From Oscillospiraceae bacterium MB08-C2-2 (GTDB taxonomy: Bacteria; Bacillota; Clostridia; Oscillospirales; Ruminococcaceae), in assembly GCA_035621215.1 (NCBI GenBank), contig CP141729.1, positions 2,502,944-2,566,943 of the forward strand: a DNA stretch of 64,000 nucleotides, written 5' to 3'. How positions within the stretch are numbered: position 1 is the first letter of the stretch; the number at the start of each line of letters is the position of its first letter. Below are positions 17,702 to 24,874 of the stretch, in pieces. Below the pieces are notes generated by a model, which saw nothing but the letters and a program-made list of their open reading frames with translations, was not told the DNA's origin and did not search any database. Both the position numbers and the translations under genes were made by a program.

Positions 17702-18220
17702 TTATATCTGTGAAATTTGCGCAAGCGCCTGAACTTCATCTGCGCAGAGAATGGTGGCAGGGTGAATGAGCAAGGCTACCCTTTCCATGGAGCTGTTTCC
17801 CGAGTTTAGCCGGGCAACCCCCTCCAAAAAGGAAGATTCCTTCTCGGATTTGATTCTGGGTGGCGGAGAAACTAGGCTCGGCGCAATATCAATTACCTCA
17901 TCCACCTCATCCACAATCAGCCCAAAATCACTTTCTTCGATGTGGGTGATGATGATACAGGTGCGATCGGTGTAAATGGCTTCGGGCTTGCCCAAACGCA
18001 GGCGTATATCAATTACCGGGATAATCTGCCCCCGCAGGTTGATGATGCCTTTTATGTAATCCGGATGCTCCGGCAGTTGGGTGGTCTTTTGAATTCCCAC
18101 AATTTGCACCACATCCCCTACAGGGATGCCGAAAAGCTGTTTATCAATAAAAAAGGTCAAGTATCTTCCGGTGACATGGTCCTCCTGTTGATCCGCGCTG
18201 AATTTGTCTTGGGATTGCAT
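17702..18220 (-). CDS. cheW: Chemotaxis coupling protein CheW
   Basis: 172 residues from the ATG at 18220, which follows AGGAGGTAC; the frame is open further upstream but without homology. A CheW domain spans nearly the whole protein: YLTFFIDKQLFGIPVGDVVQIV, LPEHPDYIKGIINLRGQIIPVIDIRLRLG, VDEVDEVIDIAP and FLEGVARL. CheW bridges chemoreceptors to the kinase CheA at the inner face of the membrane. It follows the chemoreceptor gene by 80 bp on the same strand, so the pair is probably co-expressed. CheA, CheY and the other che genes are not in the window. Confidence 0.93.
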   Translation of the reverse strand: MQSQDKFSADQQEDHVTGRYLTFFIDKQLFGIPVGDVVQIVGIQKTTQLPEHPDYIKGIINLRGQIIPVIDIRLRLGKPEAIYTDRTCIIITHIEESDFGLIVDEVDEVIDIAPSLVSPPPRIKSEKESSFLEGVARLNSGNSSMERVALLIHPATILCADEVQALAQISQI

Positions 18221-18299
18221 GGGGGTACCTCCTTTAGGTTTTAAAGCACAGTATAAGGGCAGTGCTTCAAGGGAAACATCGCCGCCCCGTTTAAATGCA

Positions 18300-20072
18300 T
18301 TAGTATTTGCTGACTCCCGAAAGAAGAGCAAAGCTGGATTCGCTCTCGTATGCGGGCGTGGTGGGGTGGCTGGGTATTTCCAGAGAAAAGTGCTTGGAGA
18401 CCTCTGCCAGCTTGAAGCGGGATACTTCGTCTTGCAGGGTCTGGGCTTGCCCCGCCAGCTCCTCGCTGGAGGCAGAGCTTTCTTCCGCAGTGGCCGCATT
18501 GGTCTGCACAACGGCAGAAACCTGCGTGAGGCCCTGATTGATTTGTTCGATGGCACCGGCCTGCTCTGTGGAGGCGCTTTCAATTTGACGAATTGCGTGA
18601 TCCACCAGCTGGGCCTTATCCGATACATTTTCCAGAAGCTTCAAGGTCTCGGCCGCCAGACGGCCGCCTTCGGCGATGGAAGAAACGGATTTCTGAATCA
18701 AGTCGGCGGTCTGCTTGGCGGCCTCGGCTGATTTAGCCGCAAGGTTGCGCACTTCATCAGCGACTACGGCAAAGCCCTTGCCGGCATTTCCTGCCCGGGC
18801 GGCTTCTACGGCTGCATTGAGGGCAAGAATATTTGTCTGAAAGGCGATATCCTCCACCAGCTTGGTGATCTTGGATATCTGCTGGGAGGATTCCCCGATT
18901 TCACCCATTGCTTTATCCAGCCGCTGCATATACTGGTTGCTTTCGGAGGCTGCATGGCCTACTTGGTTTACATGTTCGGTGGCCTTGCGAACATTCCCTA
19001 CATTCTGCTCGGCCTGCTGGGTAACGCTGGCAATGGAGGCGTTGAGCTCTTCCACAGTGGCGGCCTGCTCTGCCGCACCGGAAGCTAAGGCCTGTGATGC
19101 ACTGGAAACCTGATTGGCGCCGGTGTTAACTTGATCGGCCGCTGTGCTGATAATTTGCAAAGTGTGACTGAGATCCCGCTCGATTTTCTGGAGCGCCAAA
19201 CCCAGCACATCCTCATCGGAGCGCAGAGGAACAACCTGTGTAAAATCGCCGTTGCTGATCAGTTCGGCAACCGCTACCTGCTCCCGAATACCAGCCAGCA
19301 TTTTCATAAAGGAGCCGGCAAGCTCTCCGGTTTCGTCCTTGGAGTTTATATCACTTAGGTCAACATCCACACGGCCTAAAGCAATCTGATTGGCAGCATT
19401 GACCACCTGGCCGATGGGTTTGCTGATAATATTGGAAATGCGAAGACCCATAACAGTGGCAACCACGGCGCTTACGACAATCACCCCAACCAAAACAATC
19501 ATCAAAATTATAGAGGTTTGTCCATTCGAATCGCTGGTCTTTTGGGCGGAGGTCATTCGATTAGCCACGATTTGGTTCATATTGTCAAAGATTAGGGTAA
19601 CTTGATCGTTGGCTTTGTTTAAGGCCGCGTTCGCATCTGCCTGTTTATTTGCTTTTGATAATGCCATAACCTGATTTGCAAGAGGCACATAGGTGTTTTC
19701 AAAAAACTGGTTGGTTTCTTCAAGCAACGCTATTGTTACGTCTGCAGTGATGGTGGGGCGGTATTCCTCTAAATTTCTTCGGAAGCTCTCAACATTTTCC
19801 GCCGTTTTTTTCTCATACTCCGCAACTTGTTCCGTATTACCGGCACTGATAATGGCATTGCGCAGGTCAAGGCGAATTTGATACAGTGCATCCAAGGCGT
19901 TAATCAAATTGCCAATTGGTTTGGTCTGCATTTCATACAGATAGGTATCCATCTGGTTGATGTTCGCCATACCAAAAGCACCCACACCGCCAACAAGCAG
20001 AGTGAGCAGTACCAAAACCAAAAATCCGGTTAATATTTTGCGTGCAATGTTAAAATCTTTAAAATTCTTCAC
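18300..20072 (-). CDS. Methyl-accepting chemotaxis protein
   Basis: 590 residues from a GTG at 20072 (GGAGG 11 bases upstream). Transmembrane helix 1 at about residues 12-33, a four-helix-bundle-type extracellular sensor of about 150 residues, helix 2 near 190-212, a HAMP domain (SKPIGQVVNAANQIALGRVDVD), then a long cytoplasmic coiled coil. The signalling tip is VEDIAFQTNILALNAAVEA, followed by GKGFAVVADEVRNLA. The tip binds CheW and CheA. The C-terminus has no CheR/CheB-binding pentapeptide. The ligand is unknown. Its upstream region contains the left copy of the 20-bp inverted repeat that bounds the recombinase. Confidence 0.93.
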   Translation of the reverse strand: MKNFKDFNIARKILTGFLVLVLLTLLVGGVGAFGMANINQMDTYLYEMQTKPIGNLINALDALYQIRLDLRNAIISAGNTEQVAEYEKKTAENVESFRRNLEEYRPTITADVTIALLEETNQFFENTYVPLANQVMALSKANKQADANAALNKANDQVTLIFDNMNQIVANRMTSAQKTSDSNGQTSIILMIVLVGVIVVSAVVATVMGLRISNIISKPIGQVVNAANQIALGRVDVDLSDINSKDETGELAGSFMKMLAGIREQVAVAELISNGDFTQVVPLRSDEDVLGLALQKIERDLSHTLQIISTAADQVNTGANQVSSASQALASGAAEQAATVEELNASIASVTQQAEQNVGNVRKATEHVNQVGHAASESNQYMQRLDKAMGEIGESSQQISKITKLVEDIAFQTNILALNAAVEAARAGNAGKGFAVVADEVRNLAAKSAEAAKQTADLIQKSVSSIAEGGRLAAETLKLLENVSDKAQLVDHAIRQIESASTEQAGAIEQINQGLTQVSAVVQTNAATAEESSASSEELAGQAQTLQDEVSRFKLAEVSKHFSLEIPSHPTTPAYESESSFALLSGVSKY

Positions 20073-20378
20073 AGCTTTCAAAACCTCCAATTTTTTATCC
20101 GCGTTTAAATAGGGGGAAATGCCGGGCACAATCGAAACCTGGGTTGTTTCGTGCGTATACGGAGCGCAACAGGGGTAATCCCTTTTGATTGCCTGGGAAT
20201 ACGCTTATACTGTGCCAATGACGCCATAAGAATGAAGCTGGATTTAAGGGGTATCCTCCTTTCAAATCACAAATCCAGCATAAGGCCTTCAAATAAGGAA
20301 GGCGTATATACATACTATGGCGGTATGTATAGCGGGTTGCAACGACAGGTATAATACTATTGGTTGGCAGTCCTGCAT
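20073..20378. other. Leader/promoter region of the chemoreceptor gene
   Basis: Read on the minus strand it holds GGATTT/AAATCC flanking an orphan AGGAGG, and a GCGTAT/ATACGC pair further down. I could not fit it to the c-di-GMP-I or -II riboswitch consensus. No credible ORF. Confidence 0.35.
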
Positions 20379-20398
20379 AGTCGCAGTCTATTTAAAAC
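20379..20398 (-). repeat. Left 20-bp inverted repeat flanking the recombinase
   Basis: AGTCGCAGTCTATTTAAAAC, the exact reverse complement of 21792-21811. It lies 28 bp beyond the recombinase stop codon and about 300 bp upstream of the chemoreceptor start. Confidence 0.85.
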
Positions 20399-20425
20399 AG
20401 CGGTAAACGGGAGTGTTTTGGCATT

Positions 20426-21598
20426 CTATACAGAAACAGTGGATTTGATGACGGCGGGATTGACGGTGAATGGGGGCGCAGCCATTTGCACGGTATGCAG
20501 ATCGTTTAGCTTTTTAATGGCCAAAACCTTTTGCTCCATCAGAGAGTGAGCATAAACATTCAGCGTAATGCTGACATTGGCATGGCCCAAAAGCTCGCTT
20601 AGAGTTTTTATATCCACGCCCAGCTCCAAAGCCCGTGTTGCGAAGGTGTGCCGGGTGGCATGGAACTTCCGCTCCCGGATTCCGGTCTTTTTCAGCAAAC
20701 TCTTATACAGCCTTTGATAGATACGGGGATCGAAAGGATGCGCTGTTCCTGAAAGCATATAGCAGCTTTCCTCCCTGGCGGTAAGGGAACGCTCTGACAG
20801 CTGCCTGAGCAGAAAGGCCGGCAAGGGAATTTTGCGCAGAGAAGACCGGCTTTTAGGAGCACCCACAAGGAGCTGCGTTTTTGGGCCGTCGGGTTGCTGG
20901 CTGCGGATTCTTGATACGGTTCGGCAAATGGACATATTCCCGGCTTCAAAATCAAAATCACACCATTTGAGGGCACACAGCTCCCCCAGCCGTATGCCGG
21001 TATAGAAGCACAGCAGAATTCCCAGAAGGCGGCTGTCGTCTGCATCGATTATGGTTTGCTCAAGGAGCCGCTGTTCCTTCATAGAAAACACGGGAATTTC
21101 TTTTTGTTGAGTAATTTTGGGCATAACAATCATACCCGCCAGATACAGTTGCTCCGGTGAGTTTTTGCATATATCTCGCAGAGCAGTTTTGAAGATAGAC
21201 AAAATTTTTTTCTGATATGCTTCTGAGATGGTGGAATTATGGGTAATAGATTTCACAAAGCATAGAACAGACTCCTCCGAAAGGCTTTGATTCTCGCTTA
21301 AACGAAAATGGGGGAGCACATAGCCCTGCAAACAGTGGTAGTAACTGTCATAGGTGGAGCGCTTGAGTCGGGCTGCTGTTCCGTTTAACCAGCTTTCCAT
21401 CAGGTCCGCCGCCAGGGCGGGCTTATCGGCCTGCTCTTTTGGGACACTTTTTTCCGGCCTGTCATTCTCCTTCATTTTAGCCCGAACATCCCGATAGGTC
21501 TTGGCATAGAAATATTGGTATTTGCCATCCGGCCCGATTAACCGCCCTTCCCATCTTCCATCCTTGCGTTTATAAATATTTTCTCCCTTACGAGGCAT
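20426..21598 (-). CDS. Tyrosine recombinase / integrase
   Basis: 390 residues. An N-terminal integrase-type DNA-binding segment (GENIYKRKDGRWEGRLIGPDGKYQYFYAKT) is followed by a SAM-like core-binding domain and a complete catalytic domain: Arg in CFYTGIRLGELCALKW, the HxxR box HATRHTFATR, the His of ELLGHANVSITLNV and the nucleophile Tyr in VYAHSL. Such enzymes cut and rejoin DNA at short inverted core sites. No other phage or conjugation gene accompanies it. It sits alone between chemotaxis and motor genes inside a perfect 20-bp inverted repeat, which suggests local inversion as much as integration of a decayed element. Confidence 0.92.
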   Translation of the reverse strand: MPRKGENIYKRKDGRWEGRLIGPDGKYQYFYAKTYRDVRAKMKENDRPEKSVPKEQADKPALAADLMESWLNGTAARLKRSTYDSYYHCLQGYVLPHFRLSENQSLSEESVLCFVKSITHNSTISEAYQKKILSIFKTALRDICKNSPEQLYLAGMIVMPKITQQKEIPVFSMKEQRLLEQTIIDADDSRLLGILLCFYTGIRLGELCALKWCDFDFEAGNMSICRTVSRIRSQQPDGPKTQLLVGAPKSRSSLRKIPLPAFLLRQLSERSLTAREESCYMLSGTAHPFDPRIYQRLYKSLLKKTGIRERKFHATRHTFATRALELGVDIKTLSELLGHANVSITLNVYAHSLMEQKVLAIKKLNDLHTVQMAAPPFTVNPAVIKSTVSV

Positions 21599-21642
21599 TT
21601 CTTTATGACTCCTTTCATAATGACGGTTATGCTGACGGCGAA

Positions 21643-21664
21643 TTTTTTCGTATTAGCGAAAAAA
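21643..21664. promoter_or_regulatory. Inverted repeat upstream of the recombinase gene
   Basis: TTTTTTCG, six bases, CGAAAAAA: a perfect 8-bp inverted repeat 45 bp before the recombinase start. It could be an operator, or a weak terminator that blocks transcription entering the gene. Confidence 0.5.
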
Positions 21665-21726
21665 ACTGCATTTTCCATAACAGATTGATCTGCGTGCTAT
21701 CCTGAAGGTTGAATTTTTGGTTGAGA

Positions 21727-21755
21727 TTGACAAATAAAATCAGACTATCTATAAT
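21727..21755 (+). promoter_or_regulatory. Perfect consensus sigma-A promoter inside the inverted-repeat segment
   Basis: TTGACA, exactly 17 bases, TATAAT. It points rightwards, away from the recombinase gene, through the right inverted repeat. Confidence 0.75.
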
Positions 21756-21791
21756 GAAAATTGTCGTAGTGTGTCAAACTGAGGGGTCTCG

Positions 21792-21811
21792 GTTTTAAAT
21801 AGACTGCGACT
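21792..21811 (+). repeat. Right 20-bp inverted repeat flanking the recombinase
   Basis: GTTTTAAATAGACTGCGACT, the exact reverse complement of 20379-20398. It lies 37 bp downstream of the consensus promoter. Confidence 0.85.
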
Positions 21812-21841
21812 GTTTCTTTCAAGATAAGCGGGTATAAATTA

Positions 21842-21896
21842 CAGCTCATGTGCCAACCTCCCACAGTCTGTGGGGGGAGGTTCATGGGCTGTTTTT
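21842..21896 (+). terminator. Strong hairpin terminator downstream of the right inverted repeat
   Basis: CAGCTCATG...CAACCTCCCACAG pairs with CTGTGGG..GGAGGTT.CATGGGCTG and is followed by TTTTTAAT. It would stop transcription from the upstream promoter before motA. Confidence 0.8.
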
Positions 21897-22711
21897 AATA
21901 CCACGCAGGGTGATAGTCACAATATTCGTTTGCAGGAGCAAAAGAATATTTGAAGATTAGCAATCTTACATAGAGACAGTATACTGACTGTAAGTACCAG
22001 ACGCAATGGATTGTTTATCGAAAACTATTCTTTCATCAAACAGGCCCAATGGGTTTGCCTGATAGGGGCACTTTTTTGGAGCGGCGAGTTGTAAGCAAAG
22101 GGTAAAAATAAGTGAGTGAGTTCTTTCTGCCAAAATGCGTTTCTGCCAAAGTCTTCCAGTGTTATTTATCTTTAGAATCAGCTTTTCGGAAATGAGTGGC
22201 TGATTTACAGATCAAGAGAACCGAACGATTTTGAGAAGCCATGAATATATATGCAATAGATCTGGGCAGAGGCTCAACTGAGCCGCGTGCTATAAATTTG
22301 GATAAAATTTCCAGATAAACACAGCAGAGCAAGGCGTTTTCCTAATTGGTTGATAGTTTCTTTCACTGTCAGCCAGATAAGGCTCGCCAGACTGCCAATT
22401 TTCTAAGAAGCATTCTTTATTGGAGTGAATGGTTACAATACAGGTGGGATAATTTGTTTGATTTGTCTAAATATGTCTTTTCTTGTCGGAATTTGCGTTT
22501 CTCCACTATCTTTTTTGGGTAATGTTTTATATAATGTGGATTAGAATATAATACAAAAGTATATTGCCCCTGTTTTGTTCAGGCTATATGCGGTCACAAA
22601 TTATGGCTTGCGGTGCAAATTTTTTGAGATTTGGCACCGCAATTTGTTTGGCGTGCGAACTCGGTCAAGAATTGCTGTCGGTAGTTCGATTTTTGGGGAG
22701 GTCCTTATTAA
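21897..22711. other. Long spacer and leader upstream of motA
   Basis: About 815 bp with no credible gene. TATAAT-like boxes occur at about 22529-22556. A near-perfect hairpin at 22608-22642 (TTGCGGTGC/GCACCGCAA with inner AAAT/ATTT) lies 70 bp before the motA start and is followed by TTTGTTTGG. The rest may be decayed DNA of a former mobile element. Confidence 0.45.
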
Positions 22712-23542
22712 ATGAAAAAATCCAAAATATCCTTATCTGCCTGGTTTGGATTTCTGCTTGGTATAGGCTTTATTTTCAGTGCTGTCTTGGAATCCCACGA
22801 CCCTATGCTTTTTTGGAACCTGCCATCCTTCTTTATTATTATCGGCGGCACAACAGCTACGGTTCTAACGGTGTTCCCTCCCTCTAAATTGAAGCTGTTT
22901 TTTCCTACCCTCAGGCGTGCATTTATAAAGACCCACATCGATATTCCACAAGATATTGAAACCTTGGTGGAGCTTGCAAAGGAAGCCCGAAGCAAGGGCC
23001 TTATGGCCTTGGAGGATCAAGCCCCCCAATATGAGGATGACAAATTCCTTCAAGAGGGAATGCTTCTGATTGCCGACGGCATCAGCGAAGAAGATTTAAG
23101 AAAACACATGGAAGGTGTTATGTACTTCACCAAAAAAAGACACAGCAAAGGTGCTTCCATGATCGAGCTGGTTGCCGCTACAGCACCATCTCTTGGGTTG
23201 GTGGGTACCTACATCGGCCTTATCCCCATGCTGACCAGTTTGGATGATCCCACCTCGTTGGGGCCTATGATGGCCATTGAGCTGGTTTCTTCCTTCTATG
23301 GCGGTGTTATCGCCAATGTTCTGTTTTCGCCACTGGCAAAACGGCTCAAGGTTATGGCTGACGAAGAATTCAGCCGAAACGAGCTGGTTCTGGAAGGCCT
23401 TCTGAGCATTCACCAGGGCAGAAACCCGAGAATGATTGAAGCAGAGCTGACTGCCTATATGAATATCAAAAACGATAAAAAGGGCAACAGCATTGATTTT
23501 GAAGATACAAAGAAGAAAAAGAAAAAGACCAAGGCTGCCTAA
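22712..23542 (+). CDS. motA: Flagellar motor stator protein MotA
   Basis: 276 residues with GGGGAGG before the ATG. Four transmembrane helices: about 8-26, 34-52, 150-172 and 182-202. The motor hallmark ATAPSLGLVGTYIGLIPML in helix 3 contains the prolines that couple ion flow to torque. The cytoplasmic loop between helices 2 and 3 is charged, and the tail ends in a Lys run. With MotB it forms the stator ion channel around the flagellar rotor. motB follows after 47 bp. No other flagellar genes are in the window, so the pair is an isolated stator operon. Proton versus sodium use cannot be told from sequence alone. Confidence 0.93.
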   Translation: MKKSKISLSAWFGFLLGIGFIFSAVLESHDPMLFWNLPSFFIIIGGTTATVLTVFPPSKLKLFFPTLRRAFIKTHIDIPQDIETLVELAKEARSKGLMALEDQAPQYEDDKFLQEGMLLIADGISEEDLRKHMEGVMYFTKKRHSKGASMIELVAATAPSLGLVGTYIGLIPMLTSLDDPTSLGPMMAIELVSSFYGGVIANVLFSPLAKRLKVMADEEFSRNELVLEGLLSIHQGRNPRMIEAELTAYMNIKNDKKGNSIDFEDTKKKKKKTKAA

Positions 23543-23589
23543 GCCTGACATATCCCCATTTTTGAAGCGGTGATAAAGGAGGGAAAAAG

Positions 23590-24324
23590 ATGGCATTCGA
23601 CTTATCGGAAGAGGAAGAAGAGGAAGAAGGCGAAAGTTATCTAGCCAGTTATAGTGACTTGGTAACCGACCTGATGGCCGTCTTTGTTTTGTTGTTTTCC
23701 TTTGCCATGATGGCCACAGCTCAGCAGAACTACGCCATGAAGCAGGAGATGGAGGACGCCCAAAACCAATCTCAGGCCATTGTAACAGAAGGTGCACAGC
23801 AGGCCCAATACGATGCACAAGGCGGTGGCGGTTATACCACTGCGGATCAGGCGGCTCAGAATGATCTGGATATGATTTACGAAGCTATCAAGAATAAAAT
23901 TCAGCAAAGTGAATTCAGCGATGGCATTGCGCTGGAGCGGGGCGAGGGCTTTATTACCTTTAACTTCAAGGATAATATATTGTTTTATCCCGATAGCCCG
24001 GTCATGCGTACCGATAACACGGAAATTCTGGAATATATGGGCGAGCTTTTGCTCAGTGTCCAAAGCAACATCCAAACGGTTGCAGTCAGCGGGCATACAG
24101 CCAAAGTATCGGAAGATGCCGAGGCCAATACGGTTGCGTGGCGCCTTTCTTCTGACCGTGCCATTGCGATTCTTCAATTTTTTGTGGATGAATGCGATTT
24201 CCCCGAATCCAAAATGACAGTGGCCGGTTATGCCCATTACCGCCCTGTTGGCGATAACAACACCGAAGAAGGCCGTGCCCAGAATCGAAGGGTAGAAATC
24301 AAGATCAGCCGGGAAGATTTCTAA
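23590..24324 (+). CDS. motB: Flagellar motor stator protein MotB
   Basis: 244 residues, with AAAGGAGGG upstream. A very acidic N-terminus (EEEEEEEGESYL) precedes the single transmembrane helix YSDLVTDLMAVFVLLFSFAMM; the Asp of YSD is the expected ion-carrying residue. After a Gln-rich plug/linker, the OmpA-like peptidoglycan-binding domain shows VSGHTAKV, SSDRAIAILQFFV, VAGYAHYRPVGDN and GRAQNRRVEIKI. It anchors the stator to the wall. The six-Glu N-terminus is more acidic than I would expect for MotB. It is co-transcribed with motA and ends at a terminator. Confidence 0.93.
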   Translation: MAFDLSEEEEEEEGESYLASYSDLVTDLMAVFVLLFSFAMMATAQQNYAMKQEMEDAQNQSQAIVTEGAQQAQYDAQGGGGYTTADQAAQNDLDMIYEAIKNKIQQSEFSDGIALERGEGFITFNFKDNILFYPDSPVMRTDNTEILEYMGELLLSVQSNIQTVAVSGHTAKVSEDAEANTVAWRLSSDRAIAILQFFVDECDFPESKMTVAGYAHYRPVGDNNTEEGRAQNRRVEIKISREDF

Positions 24325-24356
24325 AGGCAAGAAGCTGTAAATTTACAAATCTGAAA

Positions 24357-24397
24357 TAAAAAGAGGCTGTTGCTTTTGGGCGACAGGCTCTTTTTTA
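24357..24397 (+). terminator. Terminator of motAB
   Basis: GAGGCTGTTGC pairs with GCGACAGGCTC, A-run before and TTTTTT after. Confidence 0.8.
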
Positions 24398-24460
24398 GGT
24401 AAGATGCCGCAAACACTGGATAAAGTTTCGAAAAAAATTTGAAATTGGCAAAAATTTTTC

Positions 24461-24489
24461 TTGCATTTTTAGAAATGAGAGGATATAAT
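24461..24489 (+). promoter_or_regulatory. Promoter of the T-box/aspS-gatCAB operon
   Basis: TTGCAT, 17-base spacer, TATAAT, with the T-box leader starting just downstream. Confidence 0.7.
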
Positions 24490-24499
24490 AGCTAACAAA

Positions 24500-24821
24500 T
24501 ACAAAAGCATAATAGCTATCGGCTGTGATAAAGAGCGTAGCGGAAGAAAATCAACAGGGATTTGGCGACACAGACTGAAATCGCCATTTGATAACACTTC
24601 GGTGAAAGAACACTTTTGAGCTGATGAGATGAAAGGTTGTCTCTCGGGGCAGAACTTAGTAGTTGAATCCGGTTTGCACACGTTACCGTGCAGCGCAATC
24701 ATTGACAGAAGGTTTGTCTTTCGTTGCAGCAATTGAGGTGGCACATGAAGATGTGCCAAATTGGGTGGTACCGCGATTTATTCGCCCCATGAGCGTAAGG
24801 CTCATGGGGCGTTTATTTTTT
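24500..24821 (+). promoter_or_regulatory. T-box riboswitch controlling aspS-gatCAB, likely GAAC two-codon specifier
   Basis: The conserved T-box TGGGTGGTACCGCG is at 24761-24774, followed by the terminator stem CGCCCCATGAGC/GCTCATGGGGCG (24782-24810) and a T-run. The base of stem I is visible as ATCGGCT (24518-24524) pairing with AGCTGAT (24619-24625). Just inside its 3' arm, AAAGAACAC holds the probable specifier GAAC (24608-24611), in which GAA (Glu) and AAC (Asn) overlap by a one-base shift. Uncharged tRNA pairing to the specifier and T-box favours the antiterminator and switches on the downstream operon. Confidence 0.9.
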
Positions 24822-24874
24822 TATACGGCTCTTTTGAATTGGAGCAAAACCAGTAAACCGAAAGGGATGATTTT

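Larger units (their letters stand above)
21762..21896 (+). ncRNA. Putative short transcript from the consensus promoter (sRNA or attenuated leader)
   Basis: Starting about six bases after the TATAAT box, a transcript would run through the right inverted repeat and end at the strong terminator at 21842-21896, giving roughly 135 nt. No ORF with a ribosome binding site lies within. The terminator stem contains CCAACCTCCC paired with GGGGGGAGGTT, so an anti-SD-like sequence is buried in it. Confidence 0.45.

Noticed and set aside
20073-20378. c-di-GMP riboswitch upstream of the chemoreceptor
   Set aside because: The minus-strand leader has paired segments but none of the conserved core strings of GEMM-I or GEMM-II that I could find.
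22467-22492. Possible sigma-D (flagellar) promoter CTAAA ... TCGGAAT before motA
   Set aside because: The spacer is 14 bases and the -10 part matches poorly; not convincing by eye.
22564-22887. 107-codon plus-strand frame overlapping the start of motA
   Set aside because: No ribosome binding site, overlaps motA in another frame and crosses the leader hairpin.
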